A DNA stretch of 64,000 bases from CAZGXM01 sp964529795 (GTDB lineage: Bacteria; Bacillota; JADQBR01). The notes under the pieces are model-generated. The model was given only the letters and a program-made list of their open reading frames with translations, ran no database searches and was not told the origin of the DNA. Shown here in pieces: positions 16,679-24,161 of the stretch. The first letter of the stretch is position 1; each line of letters opens with the position of its first letter. The stretch covers positions 15,456 through 79,455 of the forward strand of contig CAZGXM010000004.1 in the NCBI GenBank assembly GCA_964529795.1, written 5' to 3'. The translations under genes were made by a program, and so were the position numbers.

Positions 16679-16706
16679 CAAAAAAGAAAGCCCGGAAGTA
16701 CCCGGG
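16679..16706 (-). terminator. Terminator after htrA
   Basis: CCCGG (16691-16695) pairs with CCGGG (16702-16706), with a CTTTCTTTTTT tail on the minus strand. Confidence 0.7.
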
Positions 16707-16716
16707 TTAAATTTTC

Positions 16717-17904
16717 CTATTTGCTTTTTCCTTTTTCACCGATGGTGACAGTTTTGTACATGGTGCGTCCTTCCCGATTAATAAGCAGTACTACTCTCTT
16801 GCCTATCCCGCTTTCCTTCACCATCTCCGCCAACTGGTCGGGGTTTTCCACCTTTTTCTTGTCAAACTCCAGTACCACATCGCCCCGCCGCAGTCCGGCG
16901 TCATCTGCTGGACTGCCAGGTTCTACATAGGCGATAAGCGCACCCTTGGTACCGTTCATGTTAAAATACTCGGCCAGCTCCGGTGTTACCGGTTGTAAGA
17001 GCACACCCAGATACGGCCTCACTACATGGCCTTTTTCTTTCAGGTCCGTCAGTACGTCTTTGACAGTGCTGGTGGGAATGGCAAAACCAATTCCCTGGGC
17101 CCGGGCATTGATCGCAGTGTTTATTCCCACCACTTCACCCTTCATGTTCAACAGCGGACCGCCGCTGTTGCCCGGGTTAATGGAGGCGTCAGTCTGCAGC
17201 AAATTTTTATAGTGCCGGTCTTCTATGGTTACCGGACGCCCTTTGGCGCTGATAACCCCCACGGTAACGGTGTGGTCCAAACCGTAAGGGTTGCCGATGG
17301 CAATTACCCAGTCGCCTACCCGGGTATTTTGAGAATCACCAAGTTCCAGCACCGGTAATTCTTTACCGGCATCGATTTTTAGCACTGCCAGGTCCAAATT
17401 ATAGTCCGAACCCACCAGTTCTGCCTGAAAGGGTTTGTCAAAACCTGCGACTTCTACTTTAATCTCATCTGCACCGGCCACTACATGGTCATTGGTGAGA
17501 ATATAGCCGTCCTTGGAAATGATAAACCCGGAGCCCATTCCCTTCCTAACTCTCTGCCTTTGGGGATAGAAGAACTGTTCACCAAAAAATTCCCGGAAAA
17601 ACGGGTCATTAAAAAAGGGGTTACGATCCTCACCGTTTCCTTTAATAACAGTCTCAATTTTCACAACCGCCCTTCCTGCTGTTTCCACAATACCCGCCAC
17701 GTCATTTTGAGTAACGGCAAGACGCGAGGCGATATGGCTGTCTTCATTGGCTGCAGGCAGTGGTGACACTGCTTCTTTGGTAGTTGCCAATGCCGTCAAT
17801 GGGTTGAGGCCCGTGGCAAGCACAATTACCCCACCCAAAACCATACCTCCTAAAAATATCAGACCAAGAGCAAAAGCCAATGTCCGATTTTTTAATATAC
17901 TCAT
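16717..17904 (-). CDS. HtrA/DegP-type serine protease with PDZ domain, 395 aa
   Basis: Membrane-anchored quality-control protease. There is one N-terminal TM helix (about 8-32), then a trypsin-like domain with catalytic triad H140 (LTNDHVV), D171 (DLAVLKID) and S247 (GNSGGPL), then one PDZ domain (about 295-385; GSPADDAGLRRGDVV). The active domain lies outside the membrane and degrades misfolded secreted proteins. The ATG follows a strong GGAGGTGATC ribosome site. Two small single-TM protein genes lie upstream on the same strand, with a terminator between them and htrA. Confidence 0.95.
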   Translation of the reverse strand: MSILKNRTLAFALGLIFLGGMVLGGVIVLATGLNPLTALATTKEAVSPLPAANEDSHIASRLAVTQNDVAGIVETAGRAVVKIETVIKGNGEDRNPFFNDPFFREFFGEQFFYPQRQRVRKGMGSGFIISKDGYILTNDHVVAGADEIKVEVAGFDKPFQAELVGSDYNLDLAVLKIDAGKELPVLELGDSQNTRVGDWVIAIGNPYGLDHTVTVGVISAKGRPVTIEDRHYKNLLQTDASINPGNSGGPLLNMKGEVVGINTAINARAQGIGFAIPTSTVKDVLTDLKEKGHVVRPYLGVLLQPVTPELAEYFNMNGTKGALIAYVEPGSPADDAGLRRGDVVLEFDKKKVENPDQLAEMVKESGIGKRVVLLINREGRTMYKTVTIGEKGKSK

Positions 17905-17985
17905 TTTTGATCACCTCCGTTTTCATTCTTATTCTCATTATGTGGCTGCAACCTTAAAATTACCTTAAAAAATAGATAATTTATC

Positions 17986-18016
17986 ATAAAAAAACAGGCA
18001 GCCGCGCTGCTGCCCG
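17986..18016 (-). terminator. Terminator after the first microprotein gene
   Basis: GGCAGC (17997-18002) pairs with GCTGCC (18009-18014), with seven T on the minus strand. It separates the 18017-18133 gene from htrA. Confidence 0.75.
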
Positions 18017-18133
18017 CTAAGCTTCATGGGAGTTGTTAGGAAATAACTTTGTCCCAGGGTCCTTGGCTTGGCGATAAATATAATAGATTAATAATAACAC
18101 CACGCCGCCAGCAAATATCACACCCCAAATCAC
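18017..18133 (-). CDS. Single-TM microprotein, 38 aa, paralogue of 18268-18465
   Basis: Starts MIWGVIFAGGVVLLLIYYIYRQ, one membrane helix from about residue 3 to 20, followed by a short polar tail with DPGTKLF. The GTG start has GGGGGTGAGG just upstream, the same arrangement as its paralogue. The two products share MIWGxIFxxGV, IYYIYRQ and DPGxKLF at the same spacing, which proves duplication and supports both being translated. The helix orientation is probably N-out with the RQ-rich tail in the cytoplasm. The function is unknown. It has its own terminator, so it is likely made separately from htrA. Confidence 0.7.
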   Translation of the reverse strand: MIWGVIFAGGVVLLLIYYIYRQAKDPGTKLFPNNSHEA

Positions 18134-18267
18134 GTCCCTCACCCCCATCCTCTCGGAGATTTGGTTTTATTACAGTTTATTACTTGGAAAAGTAAATAAG
18201 TATTCTACATCAAATCCAATTTTCCTGCACTAATGTTTAACAATTCCCACCGCGCACGTCACACATC

Positions 18268-18465
18268 TCATTTGGGCCCCTGCGCGGGATTGGGTTCCGC
18301 TTCCCCGGGTGGTTCGGCTTTTTTGTTTCTTTTCGGTCGCCTGCCTTCGTCCCGCAGCCGGTTGGCAAAGAAGAGTTTTTTGCCCGGGTCGGTCCGCTGA
18401 CGGTAAATATAATAAATAATTGCCACAGTAACGCCTGTAACAAAAATGGTACCCCAAATCATCAT
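18268..18465 (-). CDS. Single-TM microprotein with basic tail, 65 aa
   Basis: Same N-terminal plan as the 38-residue paralogue 135 bases downstream: MMIWGTIFVTGVTVAIIYYIYRQ (TM about 5-21), then DPGKKLFFANRLRDEG. This copy adds a very basic, Pro-rich cytoplasmic tail (RRPKRNKKAEPPGEAEP). A GAGGTGAGG site precedes two adjacent ATGs; 18465 is chosen, and 18462 would match the paralogue exactly. Function unknown. A small membrane adaptor is possible but not shown. Confidence 0.7.
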   Translation of the reverse strand: MMIWGTIFVTGVTVAIIYYIYRQRTDPGKKLFFANRLRDEGRRPKRNKKAEPPGEAEPNPAQGPK

Positions 18466-18514
18466 CCTCACCTCATAATTAGTATTTTCTGGATGATGAA
18501 CATTTATGCCCCAA

Positions 18515-18553
18515 AAAAGAAAAAAGCCCTCTGTCGAAAACAGTCCGGGCTTT
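18515..18553 (-). terminator. Terminator after the decarboxylase gene
   Basis: Stem GCCC...GGGC with an inner CTGT/ACAG stem, followed on the minus strand by a T-rich run (TTTTTTC). It lies directly downstream of the stop at 18584. Confidence 0.7.
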
Positions 18554-18583
18554 GATGATCGCCATTCAGTTGCTGTTAGTCCG

Positions 18584-20086
18584 CTAGCCTACTACCTCTT
18601 TCATATCAGCCGGCTGGCTGATGGGCAGTACTTCCTTGATCACCTTGATGTTTTCCAGAGTGGGGTCTTCCGTCCCCTGTAAATCAGCGTTTTCCTGTTT
18701 TAATACCAAGACATAATCGATAACTTCCCGGGTAATTATTTCCCCCGGACATACCAGGGGAATTCCAGGTGGGTATGCCATTATTGATTCCGCACTGATT
18801 TCCCCTTCCGCTTCCTGCAGCGGTACTACCTTGGTTTGACTGTAAAATGCCTCCCGGGGCAGCACACTCACTTCCGGTAAAGTGGGAAGCGGCGGTAAAA
18901 ATCTGATCACATTTTTATGAGGCCGCTGTCGGGCTATTTTCTGTACAGCCTCAATAAGCCAGCGGATATTATCCCAGGTGTCGCCAATGGACATCAGGAT
19001 AATGACGTTATACAGGTCCGATAATTCCACCTGTATCCGGTATTTGCCGCGCAGTATTTTTTCCATTTCATACCCGGACATGCCCAATCGCCGAACGTTA
19101 ATGGTCACCTTGGTGGGGTCAAAATCAAAGCAGCCCGGTGAACCCACCAACTTCTCATCCAGCAGGCTGATACCGGCAATTTTCTCCAGCTCCGCCCGCA
19201 GCCGGCGCGTCCTTTCCAGTATAGCCGCCACCATTGTTTTGCCGTTAAGTGCCATCTGTTTGCGGGCAACATCCAAAGATGCCAATAGTATATAGGATGG
19301 GCTGGTAGTCTGGCTCAAGTTGAGCACCGCCTTGACCCGCCGCGGGTTAACCAGTCCTTCTTTTACCAGCAAGATAGAACTCTGGGTCAGTGACCCGGCC
19401 AGCTTATGAGTACTCGCGGCAGCCAAATCGGCACCCGCTTCCATGGCGGCTAACGGCAAGTCATCGCTGAAGTACAGGTGCGCGCCATGGGCCTCATCCA
19501 CAATCACCGGTACCCCGGCAGCATGAGCCACCCTTACAATTCCTTTCAAATCAGGAGCAGTACCGTAGTAGTTGGGATTGATAACAAAAACCGCTTTAGC
19601 ATCAGGATTTATCTTCAAGGCCCGGTCCACCTGTTCCGGGGAAATACCCATGGAAATACCGAAATCCCGCTGCAGCTCCGGTTCCAAATATACGGGCCTG
19701 ACACCGCTTAAAATCAAGCCGTTAACAGCAGACTTGTGGGCATTACGGGGAAGAATTATCTTTTCACCTGGCTGGCAGACCGCCATAATCATGGCCTGGA
19801 TACCCGAAGTGGTACCGTTGGTGAGAAAAAAGGCCCTGTCCGCCCCGTAGGCTTCCGCGGCCAAAGCTTCCGCTTCCTTGATGGCGCCCCTGGGGTTGCA
19901 GATGTTGTCCAGGTCGGGCATGCAGGTGAGGTCCATTGTCATTACTTCCTTGCCCACAAAGCCGGTAAACTCCTGCAGGCCCTCTCCCTGCTTGTGACCG
20001 GGCACATGGAACGGTATGGTTCCCTGGCCGATATACTGCTGCAGCGCCTCAAATACAGGTGCTCTGGTCTGGTTTAAAGCCATCAT
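18584..20086 (-). CDS. Orn/Lys/Arg decarboxylase (SpeA-like), 500 aa
   Basis: PLP-dependent fold-I amino-acid decarboxylase of the short Bacillus SpeA/CadA-like type. The N-terminus carries PFHVPGHKQG. The PLP lysine is K228 in STHKLAGSLTQSS, with DEAHGAH upstream for cofactor binding. B. subtilis SpeA (about 490 aa) makes agmatine from arginine for polyamines. Lysine or ornithine specificity cannot be excluded. The start lies after AAGGAGGCGCCG, at two adjacent ATGs (20086/20083). It has its own upstream region and terminator, so it appears monocistronic. Confidence 0.88.
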   Translation of the reverse strand: MMALNQTRAPVFEALQQYIGQGTIPFHVPGHKQGEGLQEFTGFVGKEVMTMDLTCMPDLDNICNPRGAIKEAEALAAEAYGADRAFFLTNGTTSGIQAMIMAVCQPGEKIILPRNAHKSAVNGLILSGVRPVYLEPELQRDFGISMGISPEQVDRALKINPDAKAVFVINPNYYGTAPDLKGIVRVAHAAGVPVIVDEAHGAHLYFSDDLPLAAMEAGADLAAASTHKLAGSLTQSSILLVKEGLVNPRRVKAVLNLSQTTSPSYILLASLDVARKQMALNGKTMVAAILERTRRLRAELEKIAGISLLDEKLVGSPGCFDFDPTKVTINVRRLGMSGYEMEKILRGKYRIQVELSDLYNVIILMSIGDTWDNIRWLIEAVQKIARQRPHKNVIRFLPPLPTLPEVSVLPREAFYSQTKVVPLQEAEGEISAESIMAYPPGIPLVCPGEIITREVIDYVLVLKQENADLQGTEDPTLENIKVIKEVLPISQPADMKEVVG

Positions 20087-20132
20087 CGGCGCCTCCTTCT
20101 CATCCAAGAGTGTATCAAATCACAGCAAATAC

Positions 20133-20161
20133 ATTGAAACACAGAAAAATATTAGTGTCAA
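20133..20161 (-). promoter_or_regulatory. Likely promoter of the decarboxylase gene
   Basis: TTGACA (20156-20161), 17-base spacer, TTCAAT (20133-20138) on the minus strand. The -10 is imperfect. A 13-base palindrome ACGAAATTTTCGT (20174-20186) just upstream could be an operator. Confidence 0.5.
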
Positions 20162-20294
20162 GCATAATTTTTGACGAAATTTTCGTATGCTCCACTTACA
20201 TTTCTCAACTTGAAAAAATCTATTTCACTTTTTATTTTTCATATGGCATAAATGGTTATTTACATTTTACTTCAAAGCATAATTTCCTGGATAT

Positions 20295-20336
20295 TAAAAA
20301 ATGAAGCCCGGCCTCCCAAAAAAGGGTTGCCGGGCA
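20295..20336 (-). terminator. Terminator after the FBP aldolase/phosphatase gene
   Basis: GCCCGGC (20306-20312) pairs with GCCGGGC (20329-20335), with an inner CCC/GGG stem and a TTCATTTTTT tail on the minus strand. Confidence 0.85.
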
Positions 20337-20352
20337 GCCATCCAAACGACTT

Positions 20353-21474
20353 TTATTCTTCCTTACCCGCTGCCGCTTCGTCTTCAAATATGTCGGTAAA
20401 GCGGTCTTTCAGCTTTTCTTTCACCTGGGGCATGGTGGTGTATTCCATTTCATCCAGGTGCAGTCTATGCGGCTCGAAGGGTCCCAAGCGGCGCAGGTAA
20501 TTTGCCAACTCATTGGCCATTTCCCTGGCCTTATCATATGAAGGATCAGCAAAGAAGTCCTGGGGGCCAACCAGCTTGCCGTTGGCAATCTGGAAGCCCA
20601 AGCCCACAACCCGGGGCGGGCCGTCAAAGCGGGTGGGATTGCTTTGTTTCTGGCTCACCGGCATCAGGGGGCCGCTGTGGGAACCGCGCATCCAGCCGGA
20701 AACCAGGTGCGGGTTGGCAAAGGGTTCCAGCACCTCACCCACTGCGGGCAGGCCGCTCTGGCAGCGTACAATACATACCGGGTCATCCTTACCCACATAC
20801 CGTCCTGCCATCAGATTTAACCGCTGGGTACTGGAAGTTGCGGCAATATCGCCGGTGGTTTTGGAATAAATGGACTTAATACAGTAGCGTCCGGGGGCGC
20901 CGATAAATATTAGTAAGTCATACAGCTCTTCCGGGGCATCAAAGATAACTTTTTTGCTCTTAATTAAATCATGTACTTCAAAACGAAACCCGGCATGCAT
21001 CTTGGGGTCAATGACCAAACCGATGGTATTGAACGGGTCGGCAAACATTTTGTAAAGCGGGAAGTTCCAGGCGCCGGGTTCGGTCTTGTCGGCCATAAAG
21101 ACAATCACCGGCTCGCTCTTTCTCTCTTCGAATTCCATTTCCGCCACACCGGGACCCATGCCTTTGACGTTACCGGAAAAGGCATCACTTAGCAGGTCCT
21201 GACCGGCACCGTAAAGCTTTAATTCTTTGGCCACCTCGGTGCAGGCCAAAAAGGTTTCCCAGGCCAACTCATGTACCGGCTCGTAATCGGTACCATGACG
21301 GTGAGTCATAATTAAATTAATGTCGTCGCCAACGTGAGTGATATGATAATCTTCCAATAAATCTGTTTTGGATAAGCACTCTCCCGCCTTTTCCAAAAGC
21401 TGCGGGTGTACGCTGGAATGCCCGACAAAACCGCCGATGTCAGCCTTAATCACTGTCAACGTAATTTTTCCCAT
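20353..21474 (-). CDS. Fructose-1,6-bisphosphate aldolase/phosphatase, 373 aa
   Basis: Archaeal-type (class V FBPase) bifunctional gluconeogenic enzyme. It condenses DHAP and GAP to FBP and then dephosphorylates it to fructose-6-phosphate. The start MGKITLTVIKADIGGFVGHSSVHP, the Mg2+-binding HVGDDINLIMTHRHG, and ATSSTQRLNLMAGRYVGKDDP are characteristic, and the length is normal. The family is found in archaea and deep-branching or anaerobic bacteria growing autotrophically or on C2 compounds. The ATG follows AAGGAGGTTCTTTT. It is monocistronic with its own terminator. Confidence 0.95.
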   Translation of the reverse strand: MGKITLTVIKADIGGFVGHSSVHPQLLEKAGECLSKTDLLEDYHITHVGDDINLIMTHRHGTDYEPVHELAWETFLACTEVAKELKLYGAGQDLLSDAFSGNVKGMGPGVAEMEFEERKSEPVIVFMADKTEPGAWNFPLYKMFADPFNTIGLVIDPKMHAGFRFEVHDLIKSKKVIFDAPEELYDLLIFIGAPGRYCIKSIYSKTTGDIAATSSTQRLNLMAGRYVGKDDPVCIVRCQSGLPAVGEVLEPFANPHLVSGWMRGSHSGPLMPVSQKQSNPTRFDGPPRVVGLGFQIANGKLVGPQDFFADPSYDKAREMANELANYLRRLGPFEPHRLHLDEMEYTTMPQVKEKLKDRFTDIFEDEAAAGKEE

Positions 21475-21504
21475 AAAAGAACCTCCTTGAAAGTTACATT
21501 ATTC

Positions 21505-21532
21505 TTACTGCATTGAAATTGATTTGCAGTAA
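21505..21532. repeat. Inverted repeat upstream of the FBP enzyme gene
   Basis: TTACTGC (21505-21511) and GCAGTAA (21526-21532) flank 14 bases that include TTGAAATTGATTT. It sits 30-60 bases before the start codon and could be an operator or 5'-UTR hairpin. The rest of the gap, 21533-21741, is AT-rich with no gene or clear promoter seen. Confidence 0.35.
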
Positions 21533-21741
21533 TCAAAGCAGTTTTGAGTACCCACCTCCACTTATATATTTATTGCATATATTTATAAATGTGTTATGCT
21601 ATTTATTCTATTTTTCGATATAGAATACAATTTCCCTCTTATCTGTATGTTGTTTTTTGAAAAATCTTTCTTTATAAAAGGGGCGGCTCACGGAAAAAGT
21701 TATTGGACGATAAATGGCACTTTAAGGCATTTGACCCGGGC

Positions 21742-21770
21742 TTGACTGGCAAATGTTATTTGTTTATAAT
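21742..21770 (+). promoter_or_regulatory. Promoter of the tRNA genes
   Basis: TTGACT (21742-21747), 17-base spacer, consensus TATAAT (21765-21770). The predicted start near 21777 is about 13 bases before tRNA-Ala. Confidence 0.85.
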
Positions 21771-21789
21771 ATGTAATGCAGTACTTCCC

Positions 21790-21865
<76 letters not shown>

Positions 21866-21867
21866 TT

Positions 21868-21966
21868 TTCGAAGTTCGAGGTTAGAAGTTCGAAAAGAGA
21901 GTGCTTTGGCTTCAGGCCAAAAGCAACATCAAATAAATCGAACATCGAACGTCGAATATCGAGTAG
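21868..21966. repeat. TTCGA-rich inverted repeats between two tRNA genes
   Basis: The spacer holds GAAGTTCGAGG and GAAGTTCGAAA on the left and TCGAACATCGAACGTCGAATATCGAG on the right. The right part is roughly the reverse complement of the left. A TTTGGC/GCCAAA hairpin (near 21908-21922) lies in the middle. It looks like a small palindromic intergenic repeat element. Confidence 0.5.
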
Positions 21967-22041
21967 GGGCGCGTAGCTCAGCGGGAGAGCGCTTGACTCA
22001 CATTCAAGAGGTCGCAGGTTCGAAACCTGCCGTGCCCACCA
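21967..22041 (+). tRNA. tRNA-Val (anticodon CAC)
   Basis: Full cloverleaf of 75 nt with encoded CCA. The acceptor stem is GGGCGCG/CGTGCCC, and the anticodon loop CTCACAT gives CAC, reading GTG. It is in the same direction as, and likely co-transcribed with, tRNA-Ala. Confidence 0.95.
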
Positions 22042-22264
22042 GAAAAGCCAAAAACCACGGGATTTTCAAGTCCCGTGGTTTTGTTGTCTTCAAGATTATT
22101 GTCCTCTCAACGCCAGCCCTGTTTGGGGTATCATTCCAATGAGGCGGGGTATCCGGTTGCGGTTTTTGCTGGGGTGGTGTGGCCACTATCAGGGCCAAAA
22201 CCATGGCAATCACCAGTAGTAATATGCCGAGCAGTATCCAAAGTTTGTTTGTTTTAACAACCAT
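22004..22264 (-). CDS. Possible small membrane protein running antisense into tRNA-Val, 86 aa
   Basis: ATG at 22264 with a perfect GGAGGTGATC ribosome site. The product starts MVVKTNKLWILLGILLLVIAM, a signal-anchor helix, followed by a Pro-rich linker (PPQQKPQPDTPPHW). The frame continues antisense through the tRNA terminator and ends inside tRNA-Val, giving the GTAGFEPATS ending known from translated tRNA antisense. The N-terminal half looks genuine. The C-terminal 35 residues may be accidental read-through of a gene that lost its stop. Confidence 0.42.
   Translation of the reverse strand: MVVKTNKLWILLGILLLVIAMVLALIVATPPQQKPQPDTPPHWNDTPNRAGVERTIILKTTKPRDLKIPWFLAFLVGTAGFEPATS
22051..22083 (+). 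terminator. Terminator of the tRNA transcript
   Basis: ACCACGGGA/TCCCGTGGT stem (about 22054-22062 and 22071-22079) followed by TTTTG. It lies ten bases after tRNA-Val. Confidence 0.85.
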
Positions 22265-22430
22265 GAGATCACCTCCGCTATAGTATTTGCACCCTGCTGC
22301 TTTTAATACAGGCGTGCGGAAAATTGAAGCAACCAGGTATTTACCGCCAATCAGCAGCAGACCAGTTGACGGCACTGTAACGACATCAACCCCGGTGAAA
22401 AGTGATGGGATCTCAGTAGACAAATATGAT

Positions 22431-22459
22431 TTGATTAAAATTTATGCTTTCATTACAAT
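22431..22459 (+). promoter_or_regulatory. Promoter of the 22492 gene
   Basis: TTGATT (22431-22436), 17-base spacer, TACAAT (22454-22459), about 33 bases before the TTG start. Confidence 0.7.
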
Positions 22460-22491
22460 ATAGGTAAACATTACATATTGGGGGGATTATT

Positions 22492-23037
22492 TTGCATCTT
22501 TTTGAAAAGCGTGGTCCGAAAAACACGGAAAAAACAATCGAACTGGCTTTAAAAAGAGCTAAAGAACTGGGTATCAAACATATTGTGGTAGCTTCAAATA
22601 CGGGCCGGACGGCAGAACAACTCCTGGGCCACGGCCTGAATATTGTTTGCGTCAGCCATCATGTGGGTTTCAAAGAACCTGGAAAAGATGAGATGGACCC
22701 GGAAGCGCGGAGAAAACTCCGGGATCAAGGGGTAAGCGTACTTACCACCACCCACCTGATGGCAGGCCTGGACCGGGCTGTACGCTTTAAATTCGGTGGG
22801 CTGTATCCTGCGGAAATAATCGCCAATACTTTGCGTATTTTCGGCCAGGGCGTGAAGGTGTGCGTGGAAATTTCCGGCATGGCCCTGGACGCGGGCCTGA
22901 TTCCTTACGGTGAAGAAGTCATTGCCATTGGCGGTACGGGCAGAGGTGCAGACGCAGCAGTGGTTATCTCCCCTGCTCACTCCAACCAGTTTTTCGATAA
23001 CCGTATCAGGGAAATCATCTGTATGCCAAGAAACTAA
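22492..23037 (+). CDS. Pyruvate-kinase C-domain-like protein (COG1751 type), 181 aa
   Basis: Stand-alone version of the C-terminal alpha/beta domain of pyruvate kinase, without the catalytic barrel. Recognisable parts are the NTEKTIELALKRAKELGIKHIVVASNTGRTA start, CVSHHVGF, and the glycine-rich AIGGTGRGADAAVV. The start is TTG at 22492 behind GGGGGGA. Proteins of this kind occur in archaea and clostridia; their ligand and role are not established. A regulatory or nucleotide/phosphate-binding role is conceivable. It is monocistronic, with its own promoter. Confidence 0.8.
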   Translation: MHLFEKRGPKNTEKTIELALKRAKELGIKHIVVASNTGRTAEQLLGHGLNIVCVSHHVGFKEPGKDEMDPEARRKLRDQGVSVLTTTHLMAGLDRAVRFKFGGLYPAEIIANTLRIFGQGVKVCVEISGMALDAGLIPYGEEVIAIGGTGRGADAAVVISPAHSNQFFDNRIREIICMPRN

Positions 23038-23048
23038 TCACAAACACT

Positions 23049-23076
23049 TAAAAGGGGACGGTTCGGGGCCGTCCCC
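23049..23076 (-). terminator. Terminator between convergent small genes
   Basis: GGGGACGG (23054-23061) pairs with CCGTCCCC (23069-23076). On the minus strand it is followed by TTTTAA, directly after the 23082-23252 gene. Confidence 0.7.
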
Positions 23077-23081
23077 AAACT

Positions 23082-23252
23082 TTAAATCAGATAGATATCC
23101 AACAACCGGGTTATGGCAAGCAGGTAAATAACACCGATTATCACTCTGGGCCAGTAAGGTACGCCCAGTCTTTTCAACCATCTTACCAGGAAGTTTACCG
23201 GTACCACCCCAAAGATGATAAACAGTGTCAGCAGGTAAACTCCGTCCCACAT
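23082..23252 (-). CDS. Small hydrophobic membrane protein, 56 aa
   Basis: ATG at 23252 behind GGGAGG at eight-base spacing. The product has two hydrophobic helices (about residues 5-23 and 36-55) joined by a basic loop RWLKRLGVPYWPR, so a hairpin membrane protein with the loop in the cytoplasm is likely. It ends directly before a terminator. No family is recognised. Both gene boundaries are well marked, so it is probably real despite its size. Confidence 0.65.
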   Translation of the reverse strand: MWDGVYLLTLFIIFGVVPVNFLVRWLKRLGVPYWPRVIIGVIYLLAITRLLDIYLI

Positions 23253-23290
23253 AAAGTCGTCCTCCCTACAGTAACCACCGCTTGCTGTCC

Positions 23291-23500
23291 CTAGTATTCA
23301 CAGTCGCAGTCGTGGTCGTCGCCCTCATCCATGTCTACTAGTGCCACGTCAGCGCTTAATACGGTCAGTTCCAATTCCTCAGCCAGAATAATTTGTTCCT
23401 GGGGGAAGCGTGCCAACAATGCCGTTACCTTTATTGCTGCTTCAATGTCTGTCTTGCATAAATACCATTCGCTGGTTCCCTTGACGGCCACAACATACAT
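23291..23500 (-). CDS. Small hypothetical protein with acidic Cys/His tail, 69 aa
   Basis: Starts MYVVAVKGTSEWYLCKTDIEAA at the ATG preceded by AAAGGAGG. The longer ORF has an unsupported extension. The core looks like a small alpha/beta domain. The tail DMDEGDDHDCDCEY is strongly acidic, with two Cys and one His, and could bind a metal ion. It lies just upstream of the 56-aa membrane protein gene on the same strand (spacing 38 bases), so it may be co-transcribed with it. Function unknown. Confidence 0.6.
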   Translation of the reverse strand: MYVVAVKGTSEWYLCKTDIEAAIKVTALLARFPQEQIILAEELELTVLSADVALVDMDEGDDHDCDCEY

Positions 23501-23542
23501 GTGAATATTCCTCCTTTGAGCAATAACGTCAGTCCCCACACA

Positions 23543-23570
23543 ATAACCCGGGAGAACATTCCCGGGTTAT
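23543..23570 (-). terminator. Hairpin after iorB, probable terminator
   Basis: Perfect 11-bp stem ATAACCCGGGA/TCCCGGGTTAT, ten bases after the iorB stop. There is no long T-run, so termination may be weak. Confidence 0.55.
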
Positions 23571-23579
23571 ATTCTAACC

Positions 23580-24161
23580 TTAAGCAGCTTCCTGCAAACC
23601 TATTTGGAATGCTTTTTTATTCATAGCCAGGAAACGGGTAGGTACTATTTGTTCCAGGGCTTTCAGCCAGACTTCCCGGTCAATGTCCAAATTTTTTGCC
23701 AGTACTCCCAGCAAGACCACATTGGTAACCTTGATGTTTCCGGCGGTTTCTGCCATGCTCAAGGCATCTACCACCGTAACTTTATTTGCCGCCCGGCGAA
23801 TCTGTTCAATAATTCCCTGCGGGTATTCGGCAGCACCGGTAATTACCGGCATAGGGTCAATTTCCTGGTCATTAACAATCAGGTGGCCGTCCGGGGCCAA
23901 AAACGGCAGCCACCTCAGAGCTTCCAACTTCTCAAAGGCAAGAATGACATCGGCGTCGCCCTCTTTAATAATAGGTGAGTAAACTTCCTCACCGAAACGC
24001 ACCTGGGTTACCACCGAGCCGCCCCGCTGGGACATGCCGTGAATTTCCGAAACCTTGACGTTTATACCAATCTCCATGGCTACTTGGGCCAATATCTTAC
24101 TGGCCAGTACGGTTCCCTGGCCGCCTACACCAACGATTAAGATGTTTACCGGCTTAGTCAT
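23580..24161 (-). CDS. iorB: Indolepyruvate:ferredoxin oxidoreductase, beta subunit, 193 aa
   Basis: Small (gamma-type) subunit of the two-subunit 2-oxoacid:ferredoxin oxidoreductase. The start MTKPVNILIVGVGGQGTVLASKILAQ is diagnostic (VGVGGQG nucleotide/CoA-binding loop), and ISEIHGMSQRGGSV follows. With IorA it converts aryl pyruvates from Trp, Phe and Tyr to aryl-acetyl-CoA, reducing ferredoxin. The ATG at 24161 overlaps the end of iorA by eight bases, so translation is coupled. Confidence 0.94.
   Translation of the reverse strand: MTKPVNILIVGVGGQGTVLASKILAQVAMEIGINVKVSEIHGMSQRGGSVVTQVRFGEEVYSPIIKEGDADVILAFEKLEALRWLPFLAPDGHLIVNDQEIDPMPVITGAAEYPQGIIEQIRRAANKVTVVDALSMAETAGNIKVTNVVLLGVLAKNLDIDREVWLKALEQIVPTRFLAMNKKAFQIGLQEAA

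Noticed and set aside
21868..21966. CRISPR-like repeats
   Set aside because: Short TTCGA units of uneven spacing, no constant-length spacers and no cas genes.
23054..23076. Plus-strand terminator for the 22492 gene
   Set aside because: The hairpin has its T-run only on the minus strand; as a plus-strand terminator it would be poor.
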